From assembly GCA_016786785.1 (NCBI GenBank), contig JAEUVR010000115.1, positions 1 through 33,488 of the forward strand: a DNA stretch of 33,488 nucleotides, in the 5' to 3' direction. Shown here one piece after another: positions 23,906 through 32,469 of this stretch (positions are counted from its first letter, which is position 1; each line of letters starts with the position of its first letter). The notes beneath the pieces are model-generated. The model saw nothing but the letters and a program-made list of their open reading frames with translations. It was not told where the DNA came from and ran no database searches. Source of the stretch: Chitinophagaceae bacterium. GTDB lineage: Bacteria > Bacteroidota > Bacteroidia > Chitinophagales > Chitinophagaceae. Made by a program: the position numbers and the translations under genes.

Positions 23906-26820
23906 AGATATTGCCTGCAGAGCGTATCAAGACCCGGTATATAGACCTGGTTTCTTATGGCGCGGACGCAGGATTTTATTACCTGCTGCCCAAAGCGGTA
24001 GTGCGTCCCGTGAATGAGGAGGAGATCATAGCTTTGTTTGAATTTTCCCGGCAACAGCATATTCCATTGGTATTCCGGACAGGCGGCACCAGTCTTTCCG
24101 GTCAGTCCATAACAGACGGCATACTGGTAGACCTCAGCCAGTTCTGGAATCGCATACGCATAGAAGAAGAAGGCGCCTTAGCGCGCGTACAGCCGGGAAT
24201 CACCGGCGCCATGGTAAACGCATACTTGCGGCGGTTCCAGCGCAAGATAGGCCCGGATCCTTCGAGCATCAGCTCGGCCATGATGGGCGGCATCCTGTCT
24301 AATAATTCCAGCGGCATGTGCTGCGGCGTAAAAGCTAACGCTTACCATACCACGAAATATATCCGTTTTATTCTCCCCGACGGTAAGGCATTCAGTACGG
24401 AACGCCCCGAAGATTATTCCCGGTTTGAGAAAGAACGCCCCGATATATTCAACGAGCTGCTGAACTTAAGAACGGAAATCATCCGCAATACGGATCTCTA
24501 CGATAAGATCAGGAGAAAATACAGGACCAAAAATACCGTGGGTTATTCGTTGAATGCGCTGATCGATCATGAGCATCCATTGGATATCATGGCCAGGCTC
24601 CTGATCGGAGGCGAGGGCACGCTGGCCTTCATCTCGGAAGCGGTATTGCAAACCGTTCCGGATCATCCCTGTAAGGCGACCTCTTTATTGTATTTCCCGG
24701 ATATCTATGCAGCCTGCCAGGCGATCGTTCCCCTGCGCGACGCAGGCGCGGAAGCGGTTGAACTGATGGACAGGGCTTCTTTGCGTTCTGTCGAACGCAT
24801 GCCGGGCATGCCGGCGGTAGTGCAAACCCTGCCCGCCGGATCTGCCGCTCTATTGGTAGAATTCCAGGAAAAAGAATTGGAAACGCTTCGCGAAAAAGTA
24901 GGCCGCTTCCTGGAGGTCGCGTCTGCGCTTTCTTTATTGTATGCGCCGGAGTTTACCTATGATCATACAGAACAGCAGTTCCTGTGGAAGGTGCGGAAGG
25001 GCCTCTTCCCCGCCGTGGGCGCGGTTAGGCAGAGCGGCACAACGGTAGTGTTGGAAGATATTGCCTTTCCCGTGGAGAAATTAGGCGACGCTATTACTGA
25101 TCTGCAAGGGCTGTTCGCAACATTCCAGTACGATAATGCTATCATTTTCGGACATGCGAAGGATGGGAATATTCATTTCGTGGTTACGCAATCCTTTAAC
25201 GAACAGGAAGAGGTCGGGCGGTATGATCGTTTCATGCATGCGGTGGTAGACCTCGTCGTGAAAAAATACGACGGAACGCTTAAGGCGGAGCATGGAACAG
25301 GACGCAATATGGCGCCATTCGTGGAAACGGAATGGGGAGGCGAAGCTTATCGTATCATGAAACGGTTAAAACAAACCATTGATCCGGCCGGTTTGTTAAA
25401 CCCTGGAGTGATCGTCAATGACGATCCGAAACTGCATATCAGGAACCTGAAGGAACTGCCTACCGTAGAAGAGGAAGTCGACAAATGTATTGAATGCGGT
25501 TACTGCGAACACAAATGCCCCAGCAGGGATATAACGTTAACGCCCAGGCGACGTATAATCGCCCGCCGAGAGCTGGCCAAATTAAAGCTGGCCGGCGAAG
25601 ATCAAAAATACAAACTGCTGTTGCATCAGTACCAGTACGACGGGCTGGACACCTGCTCGGTAGACGGGCTTTGCGCAACGGCCTGCCCGGTAGATATCAA
25701 TACCGGCGACCTGGTAAAAAGACTCCGGCGTGAAAATCATTCGGCATTCGCGAACGGCGTTGCGTTATGGGTTGCCCGGAATTTCAAGATGGTAGAAATG
25801 CTTGCGAGGATCGGGTTGAGAACAGGCGTCGCGATCAATGCTGTTTTTGGCGCCAACGCGATGACTGGCATAACCCGCTTGGCGCGAAAGGTCGTCAGTG
25901 CAATCCCTCTTTGGTCGAACCGGCTTAGCGCTCCTCCTACAGTTCCCCGTACGGCAAAAATGAGCCATGGCGAACGTCGGGTTGAAGGCGCAGACAACGC
26001 CCGCAGAACACTTTATACTGAGCGCAGCGGCGAACCGCCGGCTTCCCGCGTATCCCCGCTTTCCGGCGGCGCAGCAAAAAGCCTTCCCGGTCAGGAGCCT
26101 GTTGTTTATTTCCCCGCCTGCATTTCGAGGTTGTTGGGAGAAGGAGACGATGGCAAGAAGAATATCATGGAAACCTTTCTCAGCGTTTCCGCAAAGGCCG
26201 GTATAGAAGTGATCCTCCCCGAAAAGATCGTCGGGACCTGTTGCGGACAGATATTTTCATCAAAGGGATACCAAAGCGCTTACCGGTTTACGGTAAATAA
26301 GATAATAGACAGGCTATGGGAAACCAGCCTGGAAGGGAAGCTCCCGGTAGTTACCGATGTAAGCTCCTGCGCTTACACGTTGACGAATATCCGCCCTGCT
26401 TTATCGGAGACCAATAAAGATCGTTTCGATCGGCTCAGGATACTGGACAGTATTCAATATCTCTATGAGCGGGTAATACCGGCATCTCCGGCAATTGTTA
26501 AAAAAGGCAGGGTCGTGCTGCATCCCGTATGTTCCTTGCAGAAAATGGGAACGCACCAACAGTTTGTATCCGTCGCCGAACATTTTGCCGAGTCTGTAAC
26601 CGTGCCCGTGCATGCCGGATGTTGCGGTATGGCCGGCGACAGGGGATTTTTATTTCCTGAGTTGACGGGGTCGGCTACTCATGATGAAGCGCAGGAGGTC
26701 TGCCAGAACCAATATGATGGATATTATTCTTCCACAAAGACCTGCGAAATAGCCATGTCGGAAGCCGTAAAGAAAAACTATGCATCCATCCTTTACCTCG
26801 CCGATCAGGCGCTGGACTGA
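23884..26820 (+). CDS. FAD/Fe-S D-2-hydroxyacid dehydrogenase (D-lactate/glycolate type)
   Basis: The 978-residue membrane-associated flavoprotein has an N-terminal FAD-binding domain (about 40-200, with FRTGGTSLSGQ), an FAD-oxidase C-terminal-like domain (GHAKDGNIHF near 422), and two Cys clusters for 4Fe-4S centres. These are C535, C538, C541 and C545 in CIECGYCEHKCP, and C591, C597 and C601. Two CCG-type motifs follow (C786/C787 and C913/C914). It resembles YdiJ/Dld-II proteins that oxidise D-lactate, glycolate or 2-hydroxyglutarate with electrons passed to the quinone pool. Following the diketo-acid hydrolase, it should oxidise the released lactate or glycolate. A long Pro/Arg/Ser linker (about 675-735) is odd. 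The ATG at 23884 lies in a repeat copy, but the family-like sequence begins a few residues later at ILPAERIKTRYID. Confidence 0.9.
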   Translation: MIEAGLGKILPAERIKTRYIDLVSYGADAGFYYLLPKAVVRPVNEEEIIALFEFSRQQHIPLVFRTGGTSLSGQSITDGILVDLSQFWNRIRIEEEGALARVQPGITGAMVNAYLRRFQRKIGPDPSSISSAMMGGILSNNSSGMCCGVKANAYHTTKYIRFILPDGKAFSTERPEDYSRFEKERPDIFNELLNLRTEIIRNTDLYDKIRRKYRTKNTVGYSLNALIDHEHPLDIMARLLIGGEGTLAFISEAVLQTVPDHPCKATSLLYFPDIYAACQAIVPLRDAGAEAVELMDRASLRSVERMPGMPAVVQTLPAGSAALLVEFQEKELETLREKVGRFLEVASALSLLYAPEFTYDHTEQQFLWKVRKGLFPAVGAVRQSGTTVVLEDIAFPVEKLGDAITDLQGLFATFQYDNAIIFGHAKDGNIHFVVTQSFNEQEEVGRYDRFMHAVVDLVVKKYDGTLKAEHGTGRNMAPFVETEWGGEAYRIMKRLKQTIDPAGLLNPGVIVNDDPKLHIRNLKELPTVEEEVDKCIECGYCEHKCPSRDITLTPRRRIIARRELAKLKLAGEDQKYKLLLHQYQYDGLDTCSVDGLCATACPVDINTGDLVKRLRRENHSAFANGVALWVARNFKMVEMLARIGLRTGVAINAVFGANAMTGITRLARKVVSAIPLWSNRLSAPPTVPRTAKMSHGERRVEGADNARRTLYTERSGEPPASRVSPLSGGAAKSLPGQEPVVYFPACISRLLGEGDDGKKNIMETFLSVSAKAGIEVILPEKIVGTCCGQIFSSKGYQSAYRFTVNKIIDRLWETSLEGKLPVVTDVSSCAYTLTNIRPALSETNKDRFDRLRILDSIQYLYERVIPASPAIVKKGRVVLHPVCSLQKMGTHQQFVSVAEHFAESVTVPVHAGCCGMAGDRGFLFPELTGSATHDEAQEVCQNQYDGYYSSTKTCEIAMSEAVKKNYASILYLADQALD

Positions 26821-26919
26821 TCGGCTTTCGGGAGCAGCAAGGCTTACTCAAGGGCCGCATCGTTGATTTTTTTAGTCGTCAATCTTTTTTCCCAACATTT
26901 CCGGACCAATTGCATCATT

Positions 26920-27051
26920 GCCGGCGATCCACTATATATCGTCCCCGTGTATTTAACGCCCGCATCGTAGTCGGTCTCTTTATCGCCTGCAGGCGTTGAA
27001 TGCCGGCATCGTCGGTACTTTATCGCCCTGCATATATTGAACGCCCGCCCG
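26920..27051. repeat. Degenerate tandem repeat, period 38-44 bp
   Basis: Copies start at 26920, 26958, 27002 and 27043. Each opens GCCGGC or GCCCGC. The middle two contain TTTATCGCCTGC or TTTATCGCCCTGC. The first three end TTTAAC, TTGAAT or TTGAAC directly before the next unit. They lie in the 257-base gap between the convergent oxidase and CE15 esterase genes. No terminator with a clear T-run was identified in the gap, apart from a weak candidate near 26868-26892. Confidence 0.55.
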
Positions 27052-27077
27052 TCAGGACAGCGCGCTAGCTCGTCTTC

Positions 27078-28349
27078 TTAACGGAGGTATTTGTCTGCAA
27101 AGTCCATATACTGGTTCCAGTCGTATAACGTGATGTCATGCTTGCCCGTCCGGATATGATACCTGACCCTGTCGCCTACGGGATGGTTTTCGGCGGGCAT
27201 CTCTTCTCCACCTAGTCCGGTAAATTTATATAAGCGGTAAACGGGCTCAGCATTTTTAGCAGAAAGAAATTCGCCTTTAGGATCGGCCCAGAGGTCCTCG
27301 CTTGCGCTGGCCACGTACAACGGGCGGGGCGCAATTAGCGATAAAAGCATGTGCTGGTCTACCGGCAGCTGATCTGCCTTATTGTTATACGTTTTGTATT
27401 TGGCGACGAACCAATGCGGGAAGGTATTATTCAGGTCCCAGATCGTTTCTCCGAATAGTCTGCGGGAGAGCGCCGCTCCGCCTTCCCCCGAATTGTTTGA
27501 GATCGCTATGGCAAAACGCCGGTCGTTTGCAGCGGCCCATAAAGCGGTCTTGCCTAGCCGGGAATGCCCTATTACAATGGTCTTTGTAGCGTCTACGGCG
27601 GGATCCGTTTCCAGGTAATCCTGGATACGGCTTAACGCCCATGCCCATACGCTGATGGCGCTCCACGATTCGGGTTGGATATGCAGGCGATCCTTCAGCG
27701 TGGTCCTGAACCCTTGCTTCCAGCCGTCTTTATCGTCTACCTCGATATCTTCATAATGAACGGTGGCTACGCCATATCCTCTTTTGATCGCTTCTTCGAT
27801 CTCCCAACGGCTGGCAGTCGTTCCTCTTAGCGCTTCCTGCGAGGCCAGGGTAGGAATATCGTCGGGGGTTTCCTTTTTCCAGTGTCTGCTGATCAGTATG
27901 CCTTTATCGGCGTTGACGCGATGATTTCCTTTGAAATTGAGCCCCACAAATACGGGAGCCTTAGGCGAATTTTTGGGCAGGTATAAAAGTATATTCATGG
28001 AAGGCGCATCGGGGCCTTCGCCAAAATAAGCGGTAACCTGTTTCCTGATCGCTGTTCCGTTTAATGCCGCGTTATCTATATCGGTCAGCTCGAAATGCAT
28101 GCCCTGGGGCTTTCCCGGGATCCTTCCATATACATGCTCCGTAAACAGGGCCAACACATAAGGGCGTTGTTTTTTTTCCCACTCTTTTGCGCTGCTGATC
28201 TTTTTGCCATTTATAGATAGCAGCGGATCGGGAAGCGTATAAGGCGGGATCTTTGATTCGTCGTAATTGGTGGGAACCGGGCGCCGCTGCGCCTTAACGC
28301 CGGCGCTATTCAGGATAACGGCCAATAGGAGAAAGCATACAGGTTTCAT
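27078..28349 (-). CDS. CE15 glucuronoyl esterase-like secreted hydrolase
   Basis: The 423-residue protein begins with a signal peptide (MKPVCFLLLAVILNSAGVKAQ, cleavage near 20). It has the alpha/beta-hydrolase features of carbohydrate esterase family 15. The nucleophile elbow GHSRLGKTALWAAA has Ser263, with SNNSGEGGAALSRR at 284-297 and the catalytic His404 in TGKHDITLYDW. CE15 enzymes cleave the ester between glucuronoxylan methylglucuronate and lignin alcohols. Acting in the periplasm or outside, it suggests use of plant cell-wall glucuronoxylan. The acid residue is probably among Glu351/Asp352 (SASEDLWADP), but alternatives exist. It is on the opposite strand to its neighbours, and a 147-base divergent gap separates it from the PQQ dehydrogenase gene. 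Confidence 0.85.
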   Translation of the reverse strand: MKPVCFLLLAVILNSAGVKAQRRPVPTNYDESKIPPYTLPDPLLSINGKKISSAKEWEKKQRPYVLALFTEHVYGRIPGKPQGMHFELTDIDNAALNGTAIRKQVTAYFGEGPDAPSMNILLYLPKNSPKAPVFVGLNFKGNHRVNADKGILISRHWKKETPDDIPTLASQEALRGTTASRWEIEEAIKRGYGVATVHYEDIEVDDKDGWKQGFRTTLKDRLHIQPESWSAISVWAWALSRIQDYLETDPAVDATKTIVIGHSRLGKTALWAAANDRRFAIAISNNSGEGGAALSRRLFGETIWDLNNTFPHWFVAKYKTYNNKADQLPVDQHMLLSLIAPRPLYVASASEDLWADPKGEFLSAKNAEPVYRLYKFTGLGGEEMPAENHPVGDRVRYHIRTGKHDITLYDWNQYMDFADKYLR

Positions 28350-28496
28350 TACAATGGTTTAATACATTCTGAAGGTAGCATATTCTCCTGTTTTGAAATA
28401 AATAATTTAAACTTCCACGGCGTTAAGTAACTTAGTCCTTTACCGCGATAAACACCGGAAATCTATTGTTCAAATTTCAGATGAAGTAAATTAAAA

Positions 28497-30665
28497 ATGA
28501 CTATTCACAGTTTTATCAGGCCGTGGCTGGCATGCCTTTTATCGGTTATCCTTTCCTGTAACACAGCGAACGAAGACTATGCGGATTGGAAAGTTGCGGG
28601 AGGAAATAAAGAGAATACCCGTTATTCGTCGTTGAAACAAATAGATACGGCCAATGTAAAGGATCTGCAGATAGCCTGGACCTATAATACCGGCGATGGC
28701 GATACGGCTAACCGCTCGCAGATCCAATGTAATCCGATCATCGTAAACAATATATTGTACGGCACTTCGCCCAGGTTAAAATTGCTGGCGCTGGATGCGG
28801 CTACAGGCGCGCTCAAATGGCAATTCGATTCGCGGGATTCCGTTCAGAATAAACGCTGGCGATCCAGGGCGATGAACATTAACAGGGGCGTAACGTATTG
28901 GGAAGAGGGCGAAGACAAGCGCATATTGTATTCAGTGGGATCGGTCTTATTTGCCATAAATGCGCAGACAGGCAAGCTTATCGCGGATTTTGGCGAGGAA
29001 GGAGGGGTGGATCTGCTCAAGGGGCTGGGAAGAGATGTGGACCACCTGTATGTAATGCCCACTTCGCCGGGAATGATCTATAAGAATTTATATATCGTCG
29101 GCGGCCGCACCAATGAGAACCTACCGGCCGCCCCGGGCCATATTCGCGCTTTTGACGTTAAAACAGGCAAACAGCAGTGGATATTTCATACCATTCCCCA
29201 ACCCGGCGAGTATGGATACGACACCTGGAAAGATACCGCCGCGTATCGTTTTGCCGGCGCCGTCAACAACTGGTCGGGCTTTAGCCTTGATGAAAAGAGA
29301 GGTATCGTATTTGCGCCCACCGGTTCGGCGGCTTTTGATTTTTATGGAGGAAAACGATTGGGAGATAATCTTTTTGCCAATTGTTTGATCGCTTTAGACG
29401 CTGCAACAGGCAAACGGATATGGCATTTTCAGACCATCCGCCATGATGTCTGGGACAGGGACCTGCCCACGCCGCCAGCGTTGGTAACGGTCATGCATGA
29501 GGGGAAAAAGGTCGACGCGGTGGCGCAACCTACCAAACACGGTTATGTTTTTGTTTTTGAAAGAGAGACCGGAAAGCCTGTTTTCCCTATTGAGGAAATG
29601 AAGGTTCCCACGCATACCGACCTGATAGGCGAGGAGCTTTCGCCTACCCAGCCGGCGCCGCTGCTGCCAGAGCCTTTTGCCCGCCAGACTTTTACCGAGG
29701 CCGACCTTAATACCCTTGTGCCCGATTCTTCTTACCAGGACATCAAACAAAGGTTCAATCAATACCTTAACGGGCATATGTTTAACCCTCCTTCAAAACA
29801 AGGCACGGTTGTCTTCCCCGGATTTGACGGAGGAGCGGAATGGGGAGGTCCCGCTTTTGATCCCGCAAGCGGCTGGCTATATGTAAATGCCAATGAGATG
29901 CCCTGGGTACTGAAGATGATAGACGCTGACGAAGACCCTGATTACCTCGAAACCTATGGCCGCGCGGGAGCAAGACTATACAGGCAACATTGCAGGAGCT
30001 GCCATGGCCCCGACCGTAAGGGCGCAGGCAATTATCCCACACTGATAGGGGTAGATAAAAAATACGCTATCGGCCAGTTTCATGAACTGCTGGCAAACGG
30101 CCGCAGGATGATGCCTTCTTTCAAACAGCTGACGCAGGAGGAAAAAGAAGCGATCGCTTCTTTTGTGCTGGAACGGAAAAAAGAGCAATCGAAAAGATTT
30201 ATATCGACAAAAGAGAAAATAGATAGCAATGAAATACAACCCTATTCTTTTACCGGTTACAATAAGTTCCTGACAAAAGAGGGGTATCCCGCTATTAATC
30301 CGCCCTGGGGAACCTTGAATGCCATCAACCTGAACACCGGTAAAATAGAATGGAGAATTCCTTTGGGCGAGATTCCGGAGCTTATGGCGAAAGGCATCCC
30401 CGCTACCGGTACTGAAAATTATGGCGGGCCGGCGGTAACGGCAGGGGGATTATTGTTCATTGCGGCCACCAGGGATAGTAAATTCAGGGCTATTCATAAA
30501 AGGACCGGGAAAATCTTATGGGAGACCGCTCTACCCGCTCCGGGATATGCCACGCCTTCGGTATATGCGGTTAATGGAAAGCAATATGTCGTGATCGCCT
30601 GCGGGGGAGGTAAACTGGGTAGCAGGTCCGGCGATGCGTATATCGCTTTTGCCCTGCCCGATTAA
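28497..30665 (+). CDS. PQQ-dependent dehydrogenase lipoprotein with inserted cytochrome c
   Basis: The 722-residue protein starts with a lipoprotein signal (LLSVILSC, lipidated Cys21). The main part is an eight-bladed quinoprotein propeller, with repeated blade motifs such as LLALDAATGALKWQF, FDVKTGKQQWIFHT and LIALDAATGKRIWHF, and terminal blades NLNTGKIEWRIPLG and HKRTGKILWETALP. A heme-c domain is inserted between blades: GARLYRQHCRSCHG (CxxCH at 499-503), with the axial Met in RRMMPSF about 40 residues later. It should oxidise an aldose or alcohol in the periplasm and pass electrons through the heme to an external cytochrome. PQQ synthesis genes are not in the window. The substrate is not readable from the sequence, but glucose or another aldose is usual in this group. 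Confidence 0.9.
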   Translation: MTIHSFIRPWLACLLSVILSCNTANEDYADWKVAGGNKENTRYSSLKQIDTANVKDLQIAWTYNTGDGDTANRSQIQCNPIIVNNILYGTSPRLKLLALDAATGALKWQFDSRDSVQNKRWRSRAMNINRGVTYWEEGEDKRILYSVGSVLFAINAQTGKLIADFGEEGGVDLLKGLGRDVDHLYVMPTSPGMIYKNLYIVGGRTNENLPAAPGHIRAFDVKTGKQQWIFHTIPQPGEYGYDTWKDTAAYRFAGAVNNWSGFSLDEKRGIVFAPTGSAAFDFYGGKRLGDNLFANCLIALDAATGKRIWHFQTIRHDVWDRDLPTPPALVTVMHEGKKVDAVAQPTKHGYVFVFERETGKPVFPIEEMKVPTHTDLIGEELSPTQPAPLLPEPFARQTFTEADLNTLVPDSSYQDIKQRFNQYLNGHMFNPPSKQGTVVFPGFDGGAEWGGPAFDPASGWLYVNANEMPWVLKMIDADEDPDYLETYGRAGARLYRQHCRSCHGPDRKGAGNYPTLIGVDKKYAIGQFHELLANGRRMMPSFKQLTQEEKEAIASFVLERKKEQSKRFISTKEKIDSNEIQPYSFTGYNKFLTKEGYPAINPPWGTLNAINLNTGKIEWRIPLGEIPELMAKGIPATGTENYGGPAVTAGGLLFIAATRDSKFRAIHKRTGKILWETALPAPGYATPSVYAVNGKQYVVIACGGGKLGSRSGDAYIAFALPD

Positions 30666-30735
30666 TATATCTTGATAAACTATTCTTTGCAATCGGACAG
30701 TGTTATCAATATAACTTCATAATTATACCAAACAT

Positions 30736-31065
30736 ATGTACTGGATTATCTTGATCATTGCAGGGTTATTTGAAGTAGGCTTTACGACCTGCCTGGGCAA
30801 GGCAAAGGAAAGCTCAGGCGCCGCCGCTACCTTATGGCTGGCAGGTTTTTTTATATGTTTGTCTTTAAGTATGCTGTTATTGTATAAAGCCTCTCAGTCA
30901 TTGCCGCTGGGAACAGCTTATGCGGTATGGACGGGCATTGGCGCCGTCGGCACGGTGATAATGGGGATATTGTTCTTTAACGAGCCTACCTCTTTCTGGC
31001 GCCTATTTTTCATTTTTACCCTTATCGTCTCTATTGTGGGGCTCAAATTCGTATCCAGTCATTAG
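30736..31065 (+). CDS. sugE: SMR family exporter, Gdx/SugE type
   Basis: The 109-residue protein has four membrane helices and the small-multidrug-resistance signature. The essential Glu13 lies in AGLFEVG, and KASQSLPLGTAYAVWTGIGAVGT spans helix 3, with FNEPTSFWR leading into helix 4. The AVWTGIGAVGT and LFEVG motifs are of the Gdx/SugE branch, whose members export guanidinium with proton antiport, rather than the EmrE multidrug branch. The 70-base leader shows no ACGR-loop hairpins of a guanidine riboswitch. It is followed by a symmetric terminator hairpin. It is unrelated to its neighbours by function. Confidence 0.9.
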   Translation: MYWIILIIAGLFEVGFTTCLGKAKESSGAAATLWLAGFFICLSLSMLLLYKASQSLPLGTAYAVWTGIGAVGTVIMGILFFNEPTSFWRLFFIFTLIVSIVGLKFVSSH

Positions 31066-31119
31066 CGGAGCGCTCTTGCCTTTTTTCGAAAGCTGCGGCG
31101 ACGCATGCAAAACTTATGT

Positions 31120-31157
31120 AAAACGCGCGAGCCTGTCGTATTGGCGACGCGCGTTTT
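31120..31157. terminator. Symmetric bidirectional terminator
   Basis: AAAACGCGCG at 31120-31129 and CGCGCGTTTT at 31148-31157 form a perfect 10-bp stem, ending in an A/T-run on each side. The arms enclose 18 bases. It sits between the stop codons of the convergent SMR exporter and FGE-fold genes and can serve both. Confidence 0.8.
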
Positions 31158-31231
31158 AAAGAATGTTTCAACGGCAGGGGGAGCAGGGCTTTTTTAAAAC
31201 CGCGCTTGTGCATTGCCGTTGCCGCCTGATC

Positions 31232-32275
31232 CTACAGGTCTTCGATAGGACCAGAAAAATATTTTTTTATTTCAGCCGCAGTAGGCGTTTTCGCGGGCCG
31301 CACGACCCTGAATCCTACAAAAGAAGCGTCTGTCATCCACCAGTCGCTTTTAGGGATCTGCGGATCGCGTCTTTTCCATCTGCGAGCAGATTTTTGCCTT
31401 GAGGCAGAACGAAGCAATTCTGCATTGTCATTCCAGGAGCCGCCTCTTACCGAATGGGGATATAATTCTTCTGGTTGCGCCCAGGGATTAACAGCGACAG
31501 ATTTAGCGAGGCTAGTATAATAATCCGGTATGTACTGGTCCAGGGTCCATTCTGCTACATTGCCATGCATATCGTATAGTCCCCATACATTAGGTTTTTT
31601 TTGTCCGGGTTTGTGATAGGCGCCTCCGCTGTTCTTGCTGTACCAGGCATATTCTCCCAATTGCTGTTCGTCGTCGCCGAAAGAGTAGGCTTTATCCGAA
31701 CCGGCGCGGCAGGCATATTCCCATTCAGCTTCTGTGGGAAGCCGGTAAAAATGTCCTGTTTTGTCGGTAAGCCATTTACAATAACTTAACGCGGCATAGT
31801 AGGTCATGTTTACTGCAGGGAGGCCGTTCTTACCCATGCCGAAACTCATGTCTGTAAATGGCGGGGTAGGTCGGGCTACCCCGTCTACTTTTACTTCCTT
31901 ATTGATGGGAGGAACGCCATTTTTCTGATGCAGCTTCTCGAGTTCGGGGGAAATAAAAAGTTCATACTCATCCCAGGTGACCTCAAACTTTCCCATCCAG
32001 AACGCGTCTATTTTTACTTCATGCACAGGCGCTTCATCCTGCTGATGTCCTTTTTGGGAGGCGGGGCTGCCCAGTTTCATTTGCCCTCCGGGAATGGCGA
32101 CCATATCAAATTTTACCATCGTGCCGGGTATGGCAGCCGTGTAAGGTTTGAACGGGGTTTGCCGGTTCTCTTGCAGAAATGATTGGCTGAGGATGCCTAA
32201 GCCTGATAAAAATAAAAACGGGATCGCTATATATGCCCGGGAAACAAAAACGCTACGCATAAATATTTTTTTCAT
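31232..32275 (-). CDS. Secreted FGE-sulfatase-fold (SUMF1-like) protein
   Basis: The 347-residue protein has an N-terminal signal anchor (about 14-34), then a SUMF1/FGE domain (about 56-335). VAIPGGQMKLGS (59-70), then DEAPVHEVKIDAFWMGKFEVTWDEY and RLPTEAEWEYACRAG, DMHGNVAEWTLD and RGGSWNDNAELLRSASR fit the family. A true formylglycine-generating enzyme has two active-site Cys near the RGGSW region, and these are absent. Generation of formylglycine is therefore unlikely. Other members act as lectin-like or gliding-motility-associated proteins. It probably faces the periplasm. The ATG at 32275 is used. A second ATG five codons later is possible. It is divergent from the GH109-like gene. Confidence 0.82.
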   Translation of the reverse strand: MKKIFMRSVFVSRAYIAIPFLFLSGLGILSQSFLQENRQTPFKPYTAAIPGTMVKFDMVAIPGGQMKLGSPASQKGHQQDEAPVHEVKIDAFWMGKFEVTWDEYELFISPELEKLHQKNGVPPINKEVKVDGVARPTPPFTDMSFGMGKNGLPAVNMTYYAALSYCKWLTDKTGHFYRLPTEAEWEYACRAGSDKAYSFGDDEQQLGEYAWYSKNSGGAYHKPGQKKPNVWGLYDMHGNVAEWTLDQYIPDYYTSLAKSVAVNPWAQPEELYPHSVRGGSWNDNAELLRSASRQKSARRWKRRDPQIPKSDWWMTDASFVGFRVVRPAKTPTAAEIKKYFSGPIEDL

Positions 32276-32378
32276 TGACAGATCTTTGATCTTTGCCTTT
32301 TAACGAGGGCCGCTCATCTTGAATGTTTGTAAAGGGAGTCCTTTAATTGTCAGAACAGGGACCGCCCATATAAATTTT

Positions 32379-32469
32379 CTTGCTAAGATATTGACGATTT
32401 AAGAACTACAATAATATTTACTTAGACGGCATCTATGGATATGCCGTTGCAATGACCTTGCTAAGATAT
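32379..32469. repeat. Direct repeat flanking a hairpin in a divergent promoter region
   Basis: CTTGCTAAGATAT occurs exactly at 32379-32391 and 32457-32469. Between them lies a hairpin with 7-bp arms ACGGCAT (32426-32432) and ATGCCGT (32441-32447). A second small hairpin, CCGC-AACA-GCGG, follows near 32490. They lie in the 377-base gap 32276-32652 between divergent genes. No good TAnnTTTG box was found there in either direction, so these may be regulatory sites. Confidence 0.5.

Noticed and set aside
30666-30735. Guanidine riboswitch before the SMR exporter
   Set aside because: The leader has no pair of hairpins with ACGR loops and is too short for the longer guanidine-I class.
31120-31157. 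Attachment site or mobile-element end
   Set aside because: The perfect stem lies between two convergent stop codons and has T-runs on both sides, which a bidirectional terminator explains fully.
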